DNA of 12,590 bases from an uncultured Clostridia bacterium (GTDB lineage Bacteria; Bacillota; Clostridia; Oscillospirales; Oscillospiraceae), in assembly GCA_947169005.1 (NCBI GenBank), contig CAMVOG010000039.1:1-12590 (forward strand), written 5' to 3'. Position numbers and translations under genes: made by a program. This document shows positions 1 to 6,270 of this stretch, piece by piece. How positions within the stretch are numbered: the first letter of the stretch is position 1; each line of letters begins with the position of its first letter. The notes beneath the pieces were generated by a model, which was not told the DNA's origin, did not search any database, and was given only the letters and a program-made list of their open reading frames with translations.

Positions 1-641
1 GCATCACCGCCATCCAGATGGATCTGAAGAACGACGGCCTCAAGCACGAGATCGTGAAGAACGCCTTTGAGATCACCCGCGAGGCCCGCATCCAGATCCT
101 GGACGAGATCATGCTCCCCGCCATTTCCGAGCCCCGCAAGGAGCTCTCCCCCTACGCTCCCAAGATGCTCAGCATGAAGATCGACGTGGACAAGATCCGC
201 GAGGTCATCGGCTCCGGCGGCAAGGTCATCCAGAAGATCGTGGCCGAGAGCGGCGCGAAGGTGGACGTGGAGGAGGACGGCAGCATCTTCATTTCCTCCG
301 AGGATATGGATGCCTGCCTCAGAGCCAAGGCCATGATCGACAACATCGTGTTCGTGCCCGAGGTGGGCGCCATCTACCGCGGCAAGTGCGTCAATTACCT
401 CACCAGCAAGAAGGACGGCTCCCAGATGGGCGCCTTCATCGAGATCGTCCCGGGCAAGGACGGCCTCTGCCATATCAAGGACCTGGAGTACAAGCGCACC
501 GAGAAGGTGGAGGACGTGCTGAAGATCGGCGACTACACCTGGGTCAAGGTCATTGAGATCGACGACCGCGGCCGCATCAACCTCTCCCGCAAGGAGGCCA
601 TCCGCGAGAGAGAGAAGCAGGGCCTGAAGGACGACGAATAA
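1..641 (+). CDS. pnp: Polyribonucleotide nucleotidyltransferase (PNPase), C-terminal part, 5'-truncated by the window edge
   Basis: PNPase degrades RNA 3'-to-5' by phosphorolysis in the cytoplasm. Only the last 212 residues are present, and the frame is open from base 3 at the window edge. The visible part begins ITAIQMDLK, which matches the end of the second RNase PH core. A helical linker follows, then a KH RNA-binding domain at about residues 56-115 of the visible part, with the GSGG loop of the GxxG motif at 70-73. An S1 domain follows at about 122-197, ending GRINLSRKEA. The tail after S1 is short and acidic, as in many Firmicutes. The catalytic PH domains lie outside the window. A strong hairpin terminator starts 26 bp after the stop, so pnp is the last gene of its transcript. 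The neighbouring genes on the right converge on it. The family assignment is secure from the KH-S1 order and motifs. Confidence 0.97.
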   Translation, partial: ITAIQMDLKNDGLKHEIVKNAFEITREARIQILDEIMLPAISEPRKELSPYAPKMLSMKIDVDKIREVIGSGGKVIQKIVAESGAKVDVEEDGSIFISSEDMDACLRAKAMIDNIVFVPEVGAIYRGKCVNYLTSKKDGSQMGAFIEIVPGKDGLCHIKDLEYKRTEKVEDVLKIGDYTWVKVIEIDDRGRINLSRKEAIREREKQGLKDDE

Positions 642-667
642 GCCCCGGAAGCCATTAAAGAACAGAT

Positions 668-707
668 AAAACGCCGCGCCCCTCCGATCGGAGAGGCGCG
701 GCGTTTT
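668..707. terminator. Intrinsic terminator after pnp, probably bidirectional
   Basis: A perfect 13-bp stem pairs 668-680 (AAAACGCCGCGCC) with 695-707. The inner part, 682-693, is itself the palindrome CTCCGATCGGAG, so the hairpin is long and GC-rich. The + strand ends in TTTT. The - strand copy also ends in TTTT because the stem begins with AAAA. It lies between convergent genes (pnp ends at 641, the dehydratase gene ends at 800), so it could stop transcripts from both sides. The T-tracts are short (four), so efficiency is an inference. Confidence 0.85.
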
Positions 708-746
708 AAAAAGGAAAAAGGAAAAAAGAAAGAAATCGTTTGGAAT

Positions 747-787
747 GAGGGGCACAGTCCGGAAAATACCGTGCGCGGCGCCCCCTC
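747..787 (-). terminator. Possible second terminator hairpin after the left dehydratase gene
   Basis: Just past the stop at 800, the - strand RNA can pair GAGGGG (787-782) with CCCCTC (752-747). Weaker internal pairing (GCAC/GTGC and CGG/CCG) surrounds an AU-rich loop. About 13 nt further on is a pyrimidine-rich run (- strand of about 708-734, TTTCTTTC then T/C runs). This resembles a terminator with a displaced U-tract, or a backup to the 668-707 hairpin. The support is moderate because the U-tract does not directly follow the stem. Confidence 0.35.
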
Positions 788-799
788 AAAACGTAAAAC

Positions 800-2008
800 T
801 CACCGTCTTACGGCCTTGGGGTCGAACTCAAACACCCGCTTGCGCAGGGGATCGGAGAGGGCCTTTTCGCTCCACTCGTTGCCGATGCCGGGCAGGTCCG
901 GGACGGTGTACTTGCCGTTCACGGGCTGGTAGTCATAGATGCAGAGGTCCCGCACGTAATCGTGCAGGTTGTTGACGTGATGCTCGTGAATGACGAAGTT
1001 GGGGATGGAGGACTCCAGATGCAGGCTCAGGGCCGTGGACAGGGGCGTGCCGCAGACGTGGAGCTGCACGGCGATGTCGTAGGCGTGGGCCATGTCGCAG
1101 ATCTTCTTGCCCTCGGTAAGGCCGCCGCAGCTCGTGAGATCAGGCTGGACCACCTGGATGGTCATGTCCTCGAAATAGGGCAGGTACTGCCAGCGGGAGA
1201 AGATACGCTCGCCGTTGGCGATGGGGATGTTCATGTGGTCGCTGATCCACTTGGCTGTCTTGGGGCTGGGGGTGTTGGGCTCCTCAAAGAAGAAGATGTT
1301 GTACTTCTCGCAGGCCTCGCCGATCTGCACGGCGGAGAGGGCGTCCAGCTCCGAGTGGTTTTCCATGATGATATCCACGTCCTCGCCCACGGCCTCCCGG
1401 ACGGCGGCCACGCGCTCCTCGATGGCCCGGAGCAGCTTCGGGGACAGAAGGCCGGAACGGTCCAGGTGGCTGAGCTTGGGGTGCTTCATATCGAAGCCGA
1501 AGCAGGAGAAGTCCGCCTTGATGGCGTCGTAGCCCTCGGCCACGGCCTTTTTCGCCTGGGCGGCGTACTGCTCGGGGGTAAAGGCCATGTCGTACTCCTC
1601 GCCCCAGCCCAGCTGGAGCTGGCTGGCATAGGTGCGCAGCTCATCCCGGAACTTGCCGCCCAGCAGCTCGTACAGAGGCACGTTGTAGGCCTTGCCCCGG
1701 ATGTCCCAAAGGGCAATGTCGATGGCGCTCATGGCGGAGAAGAAGCCGGGCCCGGGGCTCTGGCCCCAGAAGGTATCCTTATGCAGCTTGTCCCAGATGA
1801 CCTCGTTGGCCATGGGATTCATGCCCAGCACCAGGGGGATCAGGGCCTCCAGCATGCCGTAGGCGCCCTCGGCCCCGTTGCCGTAGGCCAGGGAAGCCTC
1901 GCCGTCGCCGTAGATGCCCTCGTCCGTGAACATACGGATGCCCACGTGCTTGGCCGGGGCCTGGGTATGGCAGTTGAACATATACAGCTCAACCTTGGTG
2001 ATCTTCAT
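800..2008 (-). CDS. Enolase-superfamily sugar-acid dehydratase (mandelate racemase/muconate lactonizing enzyme family, galactonate dehydratase-like), copy A
   Basis: The predicted reaction is Mg2+-dependent dehydration of an aldonic acid to a 2-keto-3-deoxy sugar acid in the cytoplasm. The protein is 402 aa, close to the usual size. An N-terminal capping domain (about 1-125, with TDEGIYGDGE and DIALWDIRGK) precedes a TIM barrel. Visible active-site elements are the E216-N-H218 segment (the D-F-H position of E. coli DgoD), FFFEEPN (E242/E243), GERIFSR (E267), QPD (D290) and H317 in LHVCGTPL, the partner of the DgoD catalytic His. Two histidines in these places suggest a dehydratase rather than a racemase. 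ATG at 2008 was preferred over an in-frame TTG at 2014: GGAAAG lies 6 nt upstream of the ATG, and the paralog also starts MKITK. The gene follows the solute-binding protein gene after 72 bp. It is roughly 70% identical by eye to copy B. The exact substrate (galactonate, mannonate, gluconate or another acid) cannot be read from the sequence. Confidence 0.88.
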   Translation of the reverse strand: MKITKVELYMFNCHTQAPAKHVGIRMFTDEGIYGDGEASLAYGNGAEGAYGMLEALIPLVLGMNPMANEVIWDKLHKDTFWGQSPGPGFFSAMSAIDIALWDIRGKAYNVPLYELLGGKFRDELRTYASQLQLGWGEEYDMAFTPEQYAAQAKKAVAEGYDAIKADFSCFGFDMKHPKLSHLDRSGLLSPKLLRAIEERVAAVREAVGEDVDIIMENHSELDALSAVQIGEACEKYNIFFFEEPNTPSPKTAKWISDHMNIPIANGERIFSRWQYLPYFEDMTIQVVQPDLTSCGGLTEGKKICDMAHAYDIAVQLHVCGTPLSTALSLHLESSIPNFVIHEHHVNNLHDYVRDLCIYDYQPVNGKYTVPDLPGIGNEWSEKALSDPLRKRVFEFDPKAVRR

Positions 2009-2039
2009 CGTCAACTTTCCATCCTTTCAAGCGGGGCTG

Positions 2040-2068
2040 CCGCCCCTCCGGGAAGCCCGGAGAGGCGG
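2040..2068. other. Intercistronic GC-rich hairpin between solute-binding protein and dehydratase A genes
   Basis: Arms 2040-2052 and 2056-2068 form a 13-bp stem with one C-A mismatch and a 3-nt loop (AAG). On the transcribed - strand it begins 12 nt after the solute-binding protein stop, and about 14 nt lie between it and the AAAGG upstream of the dehydratase. No T-run follows on the - strand, so it is not a standard terminator. Likely roles are 3'-end protection of the upstream message, partial attenuation, or a dispersed palindromic repeat. It resembles the hairpin at 5344-5373 in its CGGG...AAGCCC core and flanking GAGAGG. Confidence 0.6.
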
Positions 2069-2080
2069 TAATACTTGTTT

Positions 2081-3889
2081 TTAGGCGTTGTAAGCGTCCA
2101 GGGTCTCCTGGTAGATGGCAGCGATGGCGTCGCCGCCGATGCTCTTGGCGCCCTCAACGTAGGCATCCCACTCGCTCATGGGCTTGGAGCCGTCGATGAA
2201 AGCGGTGAAGTTCTCGGTGATGTAGGTGATGTAGTCGCCGGCGTACTCATTGACGGTCTGCTGGTCCTCGTCGGAGAGGTTCAGGCCGAAGGGCCACTCC
2301 CAGGCGCCGTCATACTGGAAATCGTACCACACGTCGTTGAACTCGATGTACTTCTCGCCGCCGGGATAATAGAGCTTGCGGTTGCTGTCCTCCAGGCCGC
2401 AGTCAGCCAGGTTGTTCAGCGCGTAGAGCAGCAGGCACCAGGTGGTGGCCAGTCCCTCGGGGTTGTTAAGGACCTGGTCGGTAAGCTGGACCTTGCCCTC
2501 GTCGTTGTACTCCCAGGTGTAGCCCTCCTTGCCGTAGTTGATGAGGTTGTAGGCCCCGTCGGAATAACGGAAGTCGCACCAGGTCACGGCCAGGGGGATG
2601 TTCTCACAGGTGGCGCTGACGCAGGTCTCACCGTAGGACTTGCGGCTGGCGGCCTCGCCCACGTGGAGGACCTGGCCGGGCTCGCGCATGACCTTGCGGA
2701 TGGTGACGAACTCGGCGTCGGGATCGTTGCAGTTGCCCTCAAGGGTCATGATGCCGGAGGCGGTGGTGGCGAAGAAGCCCACGTTGTCCACCTTGTTCAG
2801 ATAGTCGTTGTTGCTGGCAGCGCCCGCCCAGTCGGGGTCGATAAGGCCCGCGTTCCAGCACTTGTTGAGGTACTCCATGAGGTTGCGGTCATTGTCGGTG
2901 ATGTGGACCATCTGCACCTGGCCGTTGGTCTGGAAGGGGGTCTGCAGGGCGGAGGTGTTGGTGAAGCCGATGGTATCGAAGGAGCTGAAGAACTTGGCGC
3001 CGCTGATCTCCACGGTGTTGATGAGCTGCCAGGGAGCGGTGGAAAGGCCCTCGGCCTTCTCAGCCACCATCATGTCATAGATGTCGTCCCAGGTGCGGAT
3101 GCCGTCGCGGGTCATGCCGATCTTCTCGACCCAGTCGTTGCGGACCACGGGGCCCATGTTCACCACGGGGCCGTCATAGAGATCCCAGAAGGAATAGACG
3201 AAATCGTCCTCATAGAAAACGTCGGAATAGGTGGCTCTGTCGTTGGTGTCGCGGTAGGCGGCCTCATACATGTAGTTGGGGCAGTACTCGCGGTAATCGT
3301 AGATGTTGATGAAGTAGCCGTCCTCCACGGCCTCCTTCACGGTGCCGGAATAGTAGCTGACGCCGTGCATCATCAGGTCGCGCAGGTCGTCCGCCGCCAG
3401 AAGCACGGCGTAGTTGGACTGCATGGCGTCCATGGTGATGATGGTGTACTCCACGTTCACGCCGGTCTGGGCCTTGAGCTCCTGGGGGAACTCCATGGAA
3501 TCAAAGCCATCCTCGGGGATGTACTCGGGGTTCCAGGAAACGGTCCAGAAGGTCAGGGTCTCCTCCTCCTCGGTGAGGGGGAGCTGATAATCGTACTTCT
3601 CGGTGGCAATGCCCCGGTCATCCGTGGCGAACTTGCCGGCGGCGAAGTGATAGGGGCTGTTGTCGTCAGCCTGGGTCTCGGTGCTGCCGGTCTCGGTGTT
3701 GGTCTCAGTGTTGGTGTTGGTCTCTGTGTTGGTGTTGGCGGTGCTGCCGGTCTCGGTATTGGTGCTGGAGCCGGTGCTGTCAGTGGTGGCGGGGGTGGTG
3801 CTGCCGGTGGAGGTCGTGTTCCCGCCGCAGCCCGCGAAGAGGGCGACGACGAGCATAACCGCCAGGATCAGCGCGAGGGTTCTTTTCAT
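2081..3889 (-). CDS. ABC-transporter extracellular solute-binding lipoprotein (YtcQ/LipO-like, sugar type)
   Basis: This is the receptor of an ABC importer, tethered to the outer face of the membrane, and probably binds an oligosaccharide or sugar derivative. The 602-aa protein begins MKRT, then a hydrophobic segment (about 5-18) and the lipobox-like LFAG-C, with C21 as the lipid-modified Cys. Residues about 25-74 are a Thr/Ser/Asn/Glu low-complexity linker. The mature domain has family-typical segments such as a FPQELKAQTGV-like motif and, further on, VKEAVEDGYFINIYDY. The length (about 500-600 aa) fits the large YtcQ/LipO group. The start at 3889 was chosen because basic residues should lead the signal peptide. 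The ATG at 3901 directly abuts the AAAGG and would add MHEH. No permease or ATPase gene is in the window, so these must be elsewhere or the protein is an orphan. The gene has its own upstream promoter and is followed by dehydratase A. The ligand is not predictable. Confidence 0.93.
   Translation of the reverse strand: MKRTLALILAVMLVVALFAGCGGNTTSTGSTTPATTDSTGSSTNTETGSTANTNTETNTNTETNTETGSTETQADDNSPYHFAAGKFATDDRGIATEKYDYQLPLTEEEETLTFWTVSWNPEYIPEDGFDSMEFPQELKAQTGVNVEYTIITMDAMQSNYAVLLAADDLRDLMMHGVSYYSGTVKEAVEDGYFINIYDYREYCPNYMYEAAYRDTNDRATYSDVFYEDDFVYSFWDLYDGPVVNMGPVVRNDWVEKIGMTRDGIRTWDDIYDMMVAEKAEGLSTAPWQLINTVEISGAKFFSSFDTIGFTNTSALQTPFQTNGQVQMVHITDNDRNLMEYLNKCWNAGLIDPDWAGAASNNDYLNKVDNVGFFATTASGIMTLEGNCNDPDAEFVTIRKVMREPGQVLHVGEAASRKSYGETCVSATCENIPLAVTWCDFRYSDGAYNLINYGKEGYTWEYNDEGKVQLTDQVLNNPEGLATTWCLLLYALNNLADCGLEDSNRKLYYPGGEKYIEFNDVWYDFQYDGAWEWPFGLNLSDEDQQTVNEYAGDYITYITENFTAFIDGSKPMSEWDAYVEGAKSIGGDAIAAIYQETLDAYNA
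3668..3817 (-). repeat. Low-complexity coding repeat (Thr/Asn/Glu/Ser linker of the lipoprotein)
   Basis: On the + strand the region reads as imperfect reiterations of GGTGTTGGTCTC-like and GTGCTGCCGGTCTCGGT-like units. It encodes a Thr-rich spacer with recurring TNTETN and ETGSTE motifs. Such linkers hold a binding protein away from the membrane through the cell-wall layer. Slippage in the repeats would change linker length in whole codons, because the basic period is 6 nt. Confidence 0.7.
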
Positions 3890-3964
3890 GTGTTCGTGCA
3901 TCCTTTCATATGGTATGGTGGTTTTCCGGAAGGCTGTTTTTTAGCCCGCCGGGTGTGCGAATGT

Positions 3965-3993
3965 ATACTATTCCAAAATTCCTACTTTGTAAA
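3965..3993 (-). promoter_or_regulatory. Predicted sigma-A-type promoter for the solute-binding protein/dehydratase A unit
   Basis: On the - strand, the -35 TTTACA (3993-3988) matches TTGACA at 5 of 6 positions. It is separated by exactly 17 nt from the -10 TAGTAT (3970-3965), 4 of 6. It sits in an AT-rich island unlike the surrounding GC-rich DNA. It would give a leader of about 70 nt before the ATG at 3889. The intrinsic terminator immediately upstream supports a separate transcription start here. Confidence 0.6.
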
Positions 3994-4000
3994 TAGGAAT
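3978..4000. promoter_or_regulatory. Inverted repeat over the -35 box: candidate operator
   Basis: The perfect 7-bp arms ATTCCTA (3978-3984) and TAGGAAT (3994-4000) are separated by 9 bp. The predicted -35 hexamer (3988-3993) lies inside the spacer, so a bound repressor would block the polymerase. The 16-bp centre-to-centre spacing fits a dimeric helix-turn-helix regulator binding two half-sites on about one and a half helical turns. The family of the regulator cannot be named. Confidence 0.5.
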
Positions 4001-4044
4001 AATAGACTATTGAAACTGCTGCGCGATTTTGCGGCCCGTCAGTT

Positions 4045-4062
4045 GAAATCGATTGCGATTTC
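4045..4062. promoter_or_regulatory. 18-bp palindrome upstream of the lipoprotein promoter: candidate regulator site
   Basis: GAAATCG (4045-4051) and CGATTTC (4056-4062) are perfect inverted 7-bp arms with a 4-bp centre (ATTG). This is the same 7-4-7 layout as the LacI-like palindrome at 8529-8546, but the centre lacks the CG typical of LacI-family operators. It lies about 50 bp upstream of the -35 of the lipoprotein promoter and directly past the terminator of the dehydratase B gene, a position more usual for an activator or auxiliary site. Confidence 0.4.
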
Positions 4063-4067
4063 CCCGG

Positions 4068-4094
4068 AAAGAAAACCCGGGTCACAGCCCCGGG
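4068..4094 (-). terminator. Intrinsic terminator after dehydratase B
   Basis: On the - strand CCCGGG (4094-4089), a 7-nt loop and CCCGGG (4081-4076) form a 6-bp all-GC stem, followed at once by TTTTCTTT (4075-4068). It begins about 30 nt after the dehydratase B stop (4126). It separates the redox/DUF169/dehydratase B unit from the lipoprotein/dehydratase A unit, although read-through remains possible. Confidence 0.75.
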
Positions 4095-4125
4095 CGCTGG
4101 GGACAGCGGAGGTTTACGCCGCGGC

Positions 4126-5316
4126 TCAGTCCTTCGTGACGGTCTTCTTCATCCGGGCCTCGACCATGGCCTTCTCGGTCCACTCGTTGCCGATGCCGGG
4201 CAGCTCGGGCGTGACGAAGCGGCCCTTCACGGGCTGATAGTCATAGATGCAGAGGTCCCTGATGTACTGGTGCAGGGCGGAGCAGTGCATCTCATGGATG
4301 ATGAAGTTGGGGATGGCGCTCTCCAGATGCAGGGCGAGGGCCTGGGAGAGAGGCGTGCCGCAGACGTGGGCCTGGACGGCGACGTCGTAGGTATGGGCCA
4401 TGTCGCAGATCTTCTTGCCCTCGGTAAGGCCGCCGCAGCTCGTAAGATCGGGCTGGACGATCTGGATGGACATATCCTCGAAATAGGGGGCGTACTGCCA
4501 GCGGGAGAAGATGCGCTCGCCGTTGGCGATGGGGATCGTGGTGTTCTCCTTGATGTACTTGGCCGTCTTGGGGGTGGGGGTGTTGGGCTCCTCAAAGAAG
4601 AAAATGTTGTAGGGCTCGCAGGCGCGGGAGAACTGCACCGCGGAGAGAGCGTCCAGGTTGGAGTGGTTCTCGATGATGATATCCACGTTGGGGCCCACGG
4701 CCTCGCGGACGGCGGCCACGCGCTCCACGCCCAGCTGCAGATAGTAGGGGCTCATGGGGCCGCGGCGCTGCTCATTGGTGAGGGGGCGGCCGGGCTCCCG
4801 GTCAAAGGTAAGGAAGTCGATCTTGATGGCGTCGTAGCCCAGCTCCTCCACCACGTACTTGGAGACCTCCACGTACTTGTCAGTGGAAAAGGCGAAGTCG
4901 TGATAGCCCTTGAAGCCGTGCTGGAGCTGGCTGGCGTAGCAGCGCAGGTCGGGGCGGAACTTGCCGCCCAGCAGCCGATAGAGCGGCACGCCGAAGACCT
5001 TGCCCTTGATATCCCAGAGGGCGGTGTCGATGGCGCTCATGCCGGAGAAGACCACGGGCCCGGGGCTCTGGCCCCAGAAGGTCGTGCGGTGCATCTTGTC
5101 CCAGATCAGCTCATTGTCCAGCGGGTCCATGCCGATGACCATATTTGCCAGGGCCTCGATCATGCCGAAGGCGGCCTCGGAGCCGGTGCCGTAGGACATG
5201 GAGCCCTCGCCGTCGCCGTAAATACCCTCATCGGTATAGATCCGGCAGCCCACGGGCCGGTTGGGGATCGGCACGTCGCAGCGGAACTGGAACACGTCGA
5301 TTTTCGTAATTTTCAT
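4126..5316 (-). CDS. Enolase-superfamily sugar-acid dehydratase (mandelate racemase/muconate lactonizing enzyme family, galactonate dehydratase-like), copy B
   Basis: This 396-aa enzyme is a close paralog of copy A, about 79% identical by eye from residue 200 to 380 and lower in the first half. It shows the same features: a capping domain with TDEGIYGDGE, the barrel motif KIDF, E216-N-H218, FFFEEPN (E242/E243), GERIFSR (E267), QPD (D290) and H317 in AHVCGTPL. The metal and acid/base positions align without net gaps with copy A. The predicted role is dehydration of an aldonic acid to a 2-keto-3-deoxy acid. Segments that differ most are residues about 132-195 (including a variable stretch after KIDF) and 254-260; these may set substrate preference. 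ATG at 5316 follows an AAGGAG about 13 nt upstream, a rather long spacing. The gene is the last of the unit that starts near 8552 and is followed by a terminator. The substrate is unknown. Confidence 0.88.
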   Translation of the reverse strand: MKITKIDVFQFRCDVPIPNRPVGCRIYTDEGIYGDGEGSMSYGTGSEAAFGMIEALANMVIGMDPLDNELIWDKMHRTTFWGQSPGPVVFSGMSAIDTALWDIKGKVFGVPLYRLLGGKFRPDLRCYASQLQHGFKGYHDFAFSTDKYVEVSKYVVEELGYDAIKIDFLTFDREPGRPLTNEQRRGPMSPYYLQLGVERVAAVREAVGPNVDIIIENHSNLDALSAVQFSRACEPYNIFFFEEPNTPTPKTAKYIKENTTIPIANGERIFSRWQYAPYFEDMSIQIVQPDLTSCGGLTEGKKICDMAHTYDVAVQAHVCGTPLSQALALHLESAIPNFIIHEMHCSALHQYIRDLCIYDYQPVKGRFVTPELPGIGNEWTEKAMVEARMKKTVTKD

Positions 5317-5343
5317 ATAGTTTCGTTGTCTCCTTTTCCTGTC

Positions 5344-5373
5344 CCTCTCACCGGGGCAAGCCCCGGCGAGAGG
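5344..5373. other. Intercistronic GC-rich hairpin between DUF169 and dehydratase B genes
   Basis: CCTCTC (5344-5349) pairs with GAGAGG (5368-5373), and CCGGGGC (5351-5357) pairs with GCCCCGG (5360-5366), with a single A-C mismatch between them. That is 13 pairs around a very tight loop. On the - strand it is followed by GACAGG and then the purine-rich ribosome binding region of dehydratase B, not by a T-run, so it is not a normal terminator. It probably stabilises or partly separates the two messages. It is similar in design to the hairpin at 2040-2068. Confidence 0.6.
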
Positions 5374-5384
5374 AACCTTCTTCT

Positions 5385-5433
5385 GCGTACTGCTTCCTGA
5401 GTACTACTTCCTGAGTACTGCGTACTGAGTCCC
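5385..5433. repeat. Imperfect heptanucleotide tandem array (7 units)
   Basis: Read on the + strand, seven consecutive 7-mers fill the spacer just after the DUF169 stop: GCGTACT, GCTTCCT, GAGTACT, ACTTCCT, GAGTACT, GCGTACT and GAGTCCC. Six of the seven end in CT, and GAGTACT and GCGTACT each occur twice. The array is non-coding and sits between the stop codon at 5436 and the hairpin at 5344-5373. Its function is unknown. Simple slippage at a 7-bp period is the likely origin. Confidence 0.7.
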
Positions 5434-5435
5434 GC

Positions 5436-6248
5436 TTACTTGACCTTGCCCCATTCCTCGCCCTGGTCGAGGCCCCACTCCTTGAACACCTCGTTGTAGA
5501 AGGCGGGACGCTCGAAATCCAGGGGATAGCACCAGGGGGTGTTGCGGTAATCCATGCCGAATTTCGCGCTGCGCTCCAGAGAGGTGCAGAGCTCCTCCAG
5601 GCGGCAGGGGGGAACGGAAAGGATCATCTCGTCCTTGCCGGCGCGGGCGCGCTCCACGTCGCCGGGATCGGGGATGGTGATGCGGTACTCGCCGGTCTTG
5701 TAGGGCGGGATGGTGGCGTAGATGCAGGAATCGATGCCGTCAAACTCGCTCTTGAGCAGGGTGCCGGTCACGGACTTGATGGCGCGGACCATGTAGTTGA
5801 GCTGCATGGTGTTGGAATAGATCAGGATCATGTCGGGCTCAAACTTACATTTGAAGAGGGGGCTCGTCACCAGCACCTCGCAGCAGCCCTTTTCCAGCCG
5901 GGGGAAATTGGCGAAGAACTCATGCTGCTTCTCGGGGGGCACGCCGATGAACTGCTTGATCATGTCAAAGGACTTGGTGCCGGGGTCGGCGTCCACCTGG
6001 CCGAAGGAGATCAGGGGAGACCAGCACCACTGGTCCTCCTTGGTCATGGCGATGGTGGCCCCGCGCATACGGGTCATGGCCGTGGCCTGGCAGAAGGCCA
6101 TGTGATGGCCCAGGTCGCGCATGGCGTACTGCGCGTCATCGGGCACGTCCTCCCTGTTGGCAAACCACTTGATGGCGATGGGATAGGTCTCCAGCCGCAG
6201 GTTTTGCTCCAGGAACTTGCCATACTCGTTATATTGCTCGATGGTCAT
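5436..6248 (-). CDS. DUF169 family protein, Cys-rich
   Basis: This is a 270-aa protein with the look of the uncharacterised DUF169 family (COG2043): YPIAIKWF near the N-terminus (22-29), then AFCQA (51-55), a Cys followed by a SFGQ segment, and PCRLEELC near 214-221. It has nine cysteines (53, 75, 122, 123, 134, 175, 215, 221, 240). The C53/C75 pair and the adjacent C122-C123 suggest metal or Fe-S binding, or redox chemistry, but no function is established for the family. It has no signal peptide or membrane segment, so it is probably cytoplasmic. ATG at 6248 is preceded by AAGGA at about 8 nt. It lies 56 bp after the flavoprotein gene and 119 bp before dehydratase B, in the same orientation, so it is probably cotranscribed with both. 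That places it in a thiol-redox and sugar-acid context. Confidence 0.85.
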   Translation of the reverse strand: MTIEQYNEYGKFLEQNLRLETYPIAIKWFANREDVPDDAQYAMRDLGHHMAFCQATAMTRMRGATIAMTKEDQWCWSPLISFGQVDADPGTKSFDMIKQFIGVPPEKQHEFFANFPRLEKGCCEVLVTSPLFKCKFEPDMILIYSNTMQLNYMVRAIKSVTGTLLKSEFDGIDSCIYATIPPYKTGEYRITIPDPGDVERARAGKDEMILSVPPCRLEELCTSLERSAKFGMDYRNTPWCYPLDFERPAFYNEVFKEWGLDQGEEWGKVK

Positions 6249-6270
6249 TGCGATCTTCCTTTCTTATCGC

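Noticed and set aside
2009..2014. TTG start for dehydratase A at 2014
   Set aside because: The paralog begins MKITK from an ATG, matching the ATG at 2008, which also has GGAAAG at 6 nt. The TTG remains possible but would add only two residues.
2075..4237. Long open frame on the + strand opposite the lipoprotein gene
   Set aside because: It is antisense to a well-supported solute-binding protein gene, its product is a compositionally odd Val/Gly/His/Leu-rich protein with no recognisable domain, and it runs through a promoter and terminator of the - strand. High GC content explains the open frame.
5385..5433. CRISPR-like repeats in the spacer after DUF169
   Set aside because: Units are 7 bp, contiguous and without spacers; this is a simple tandem array.
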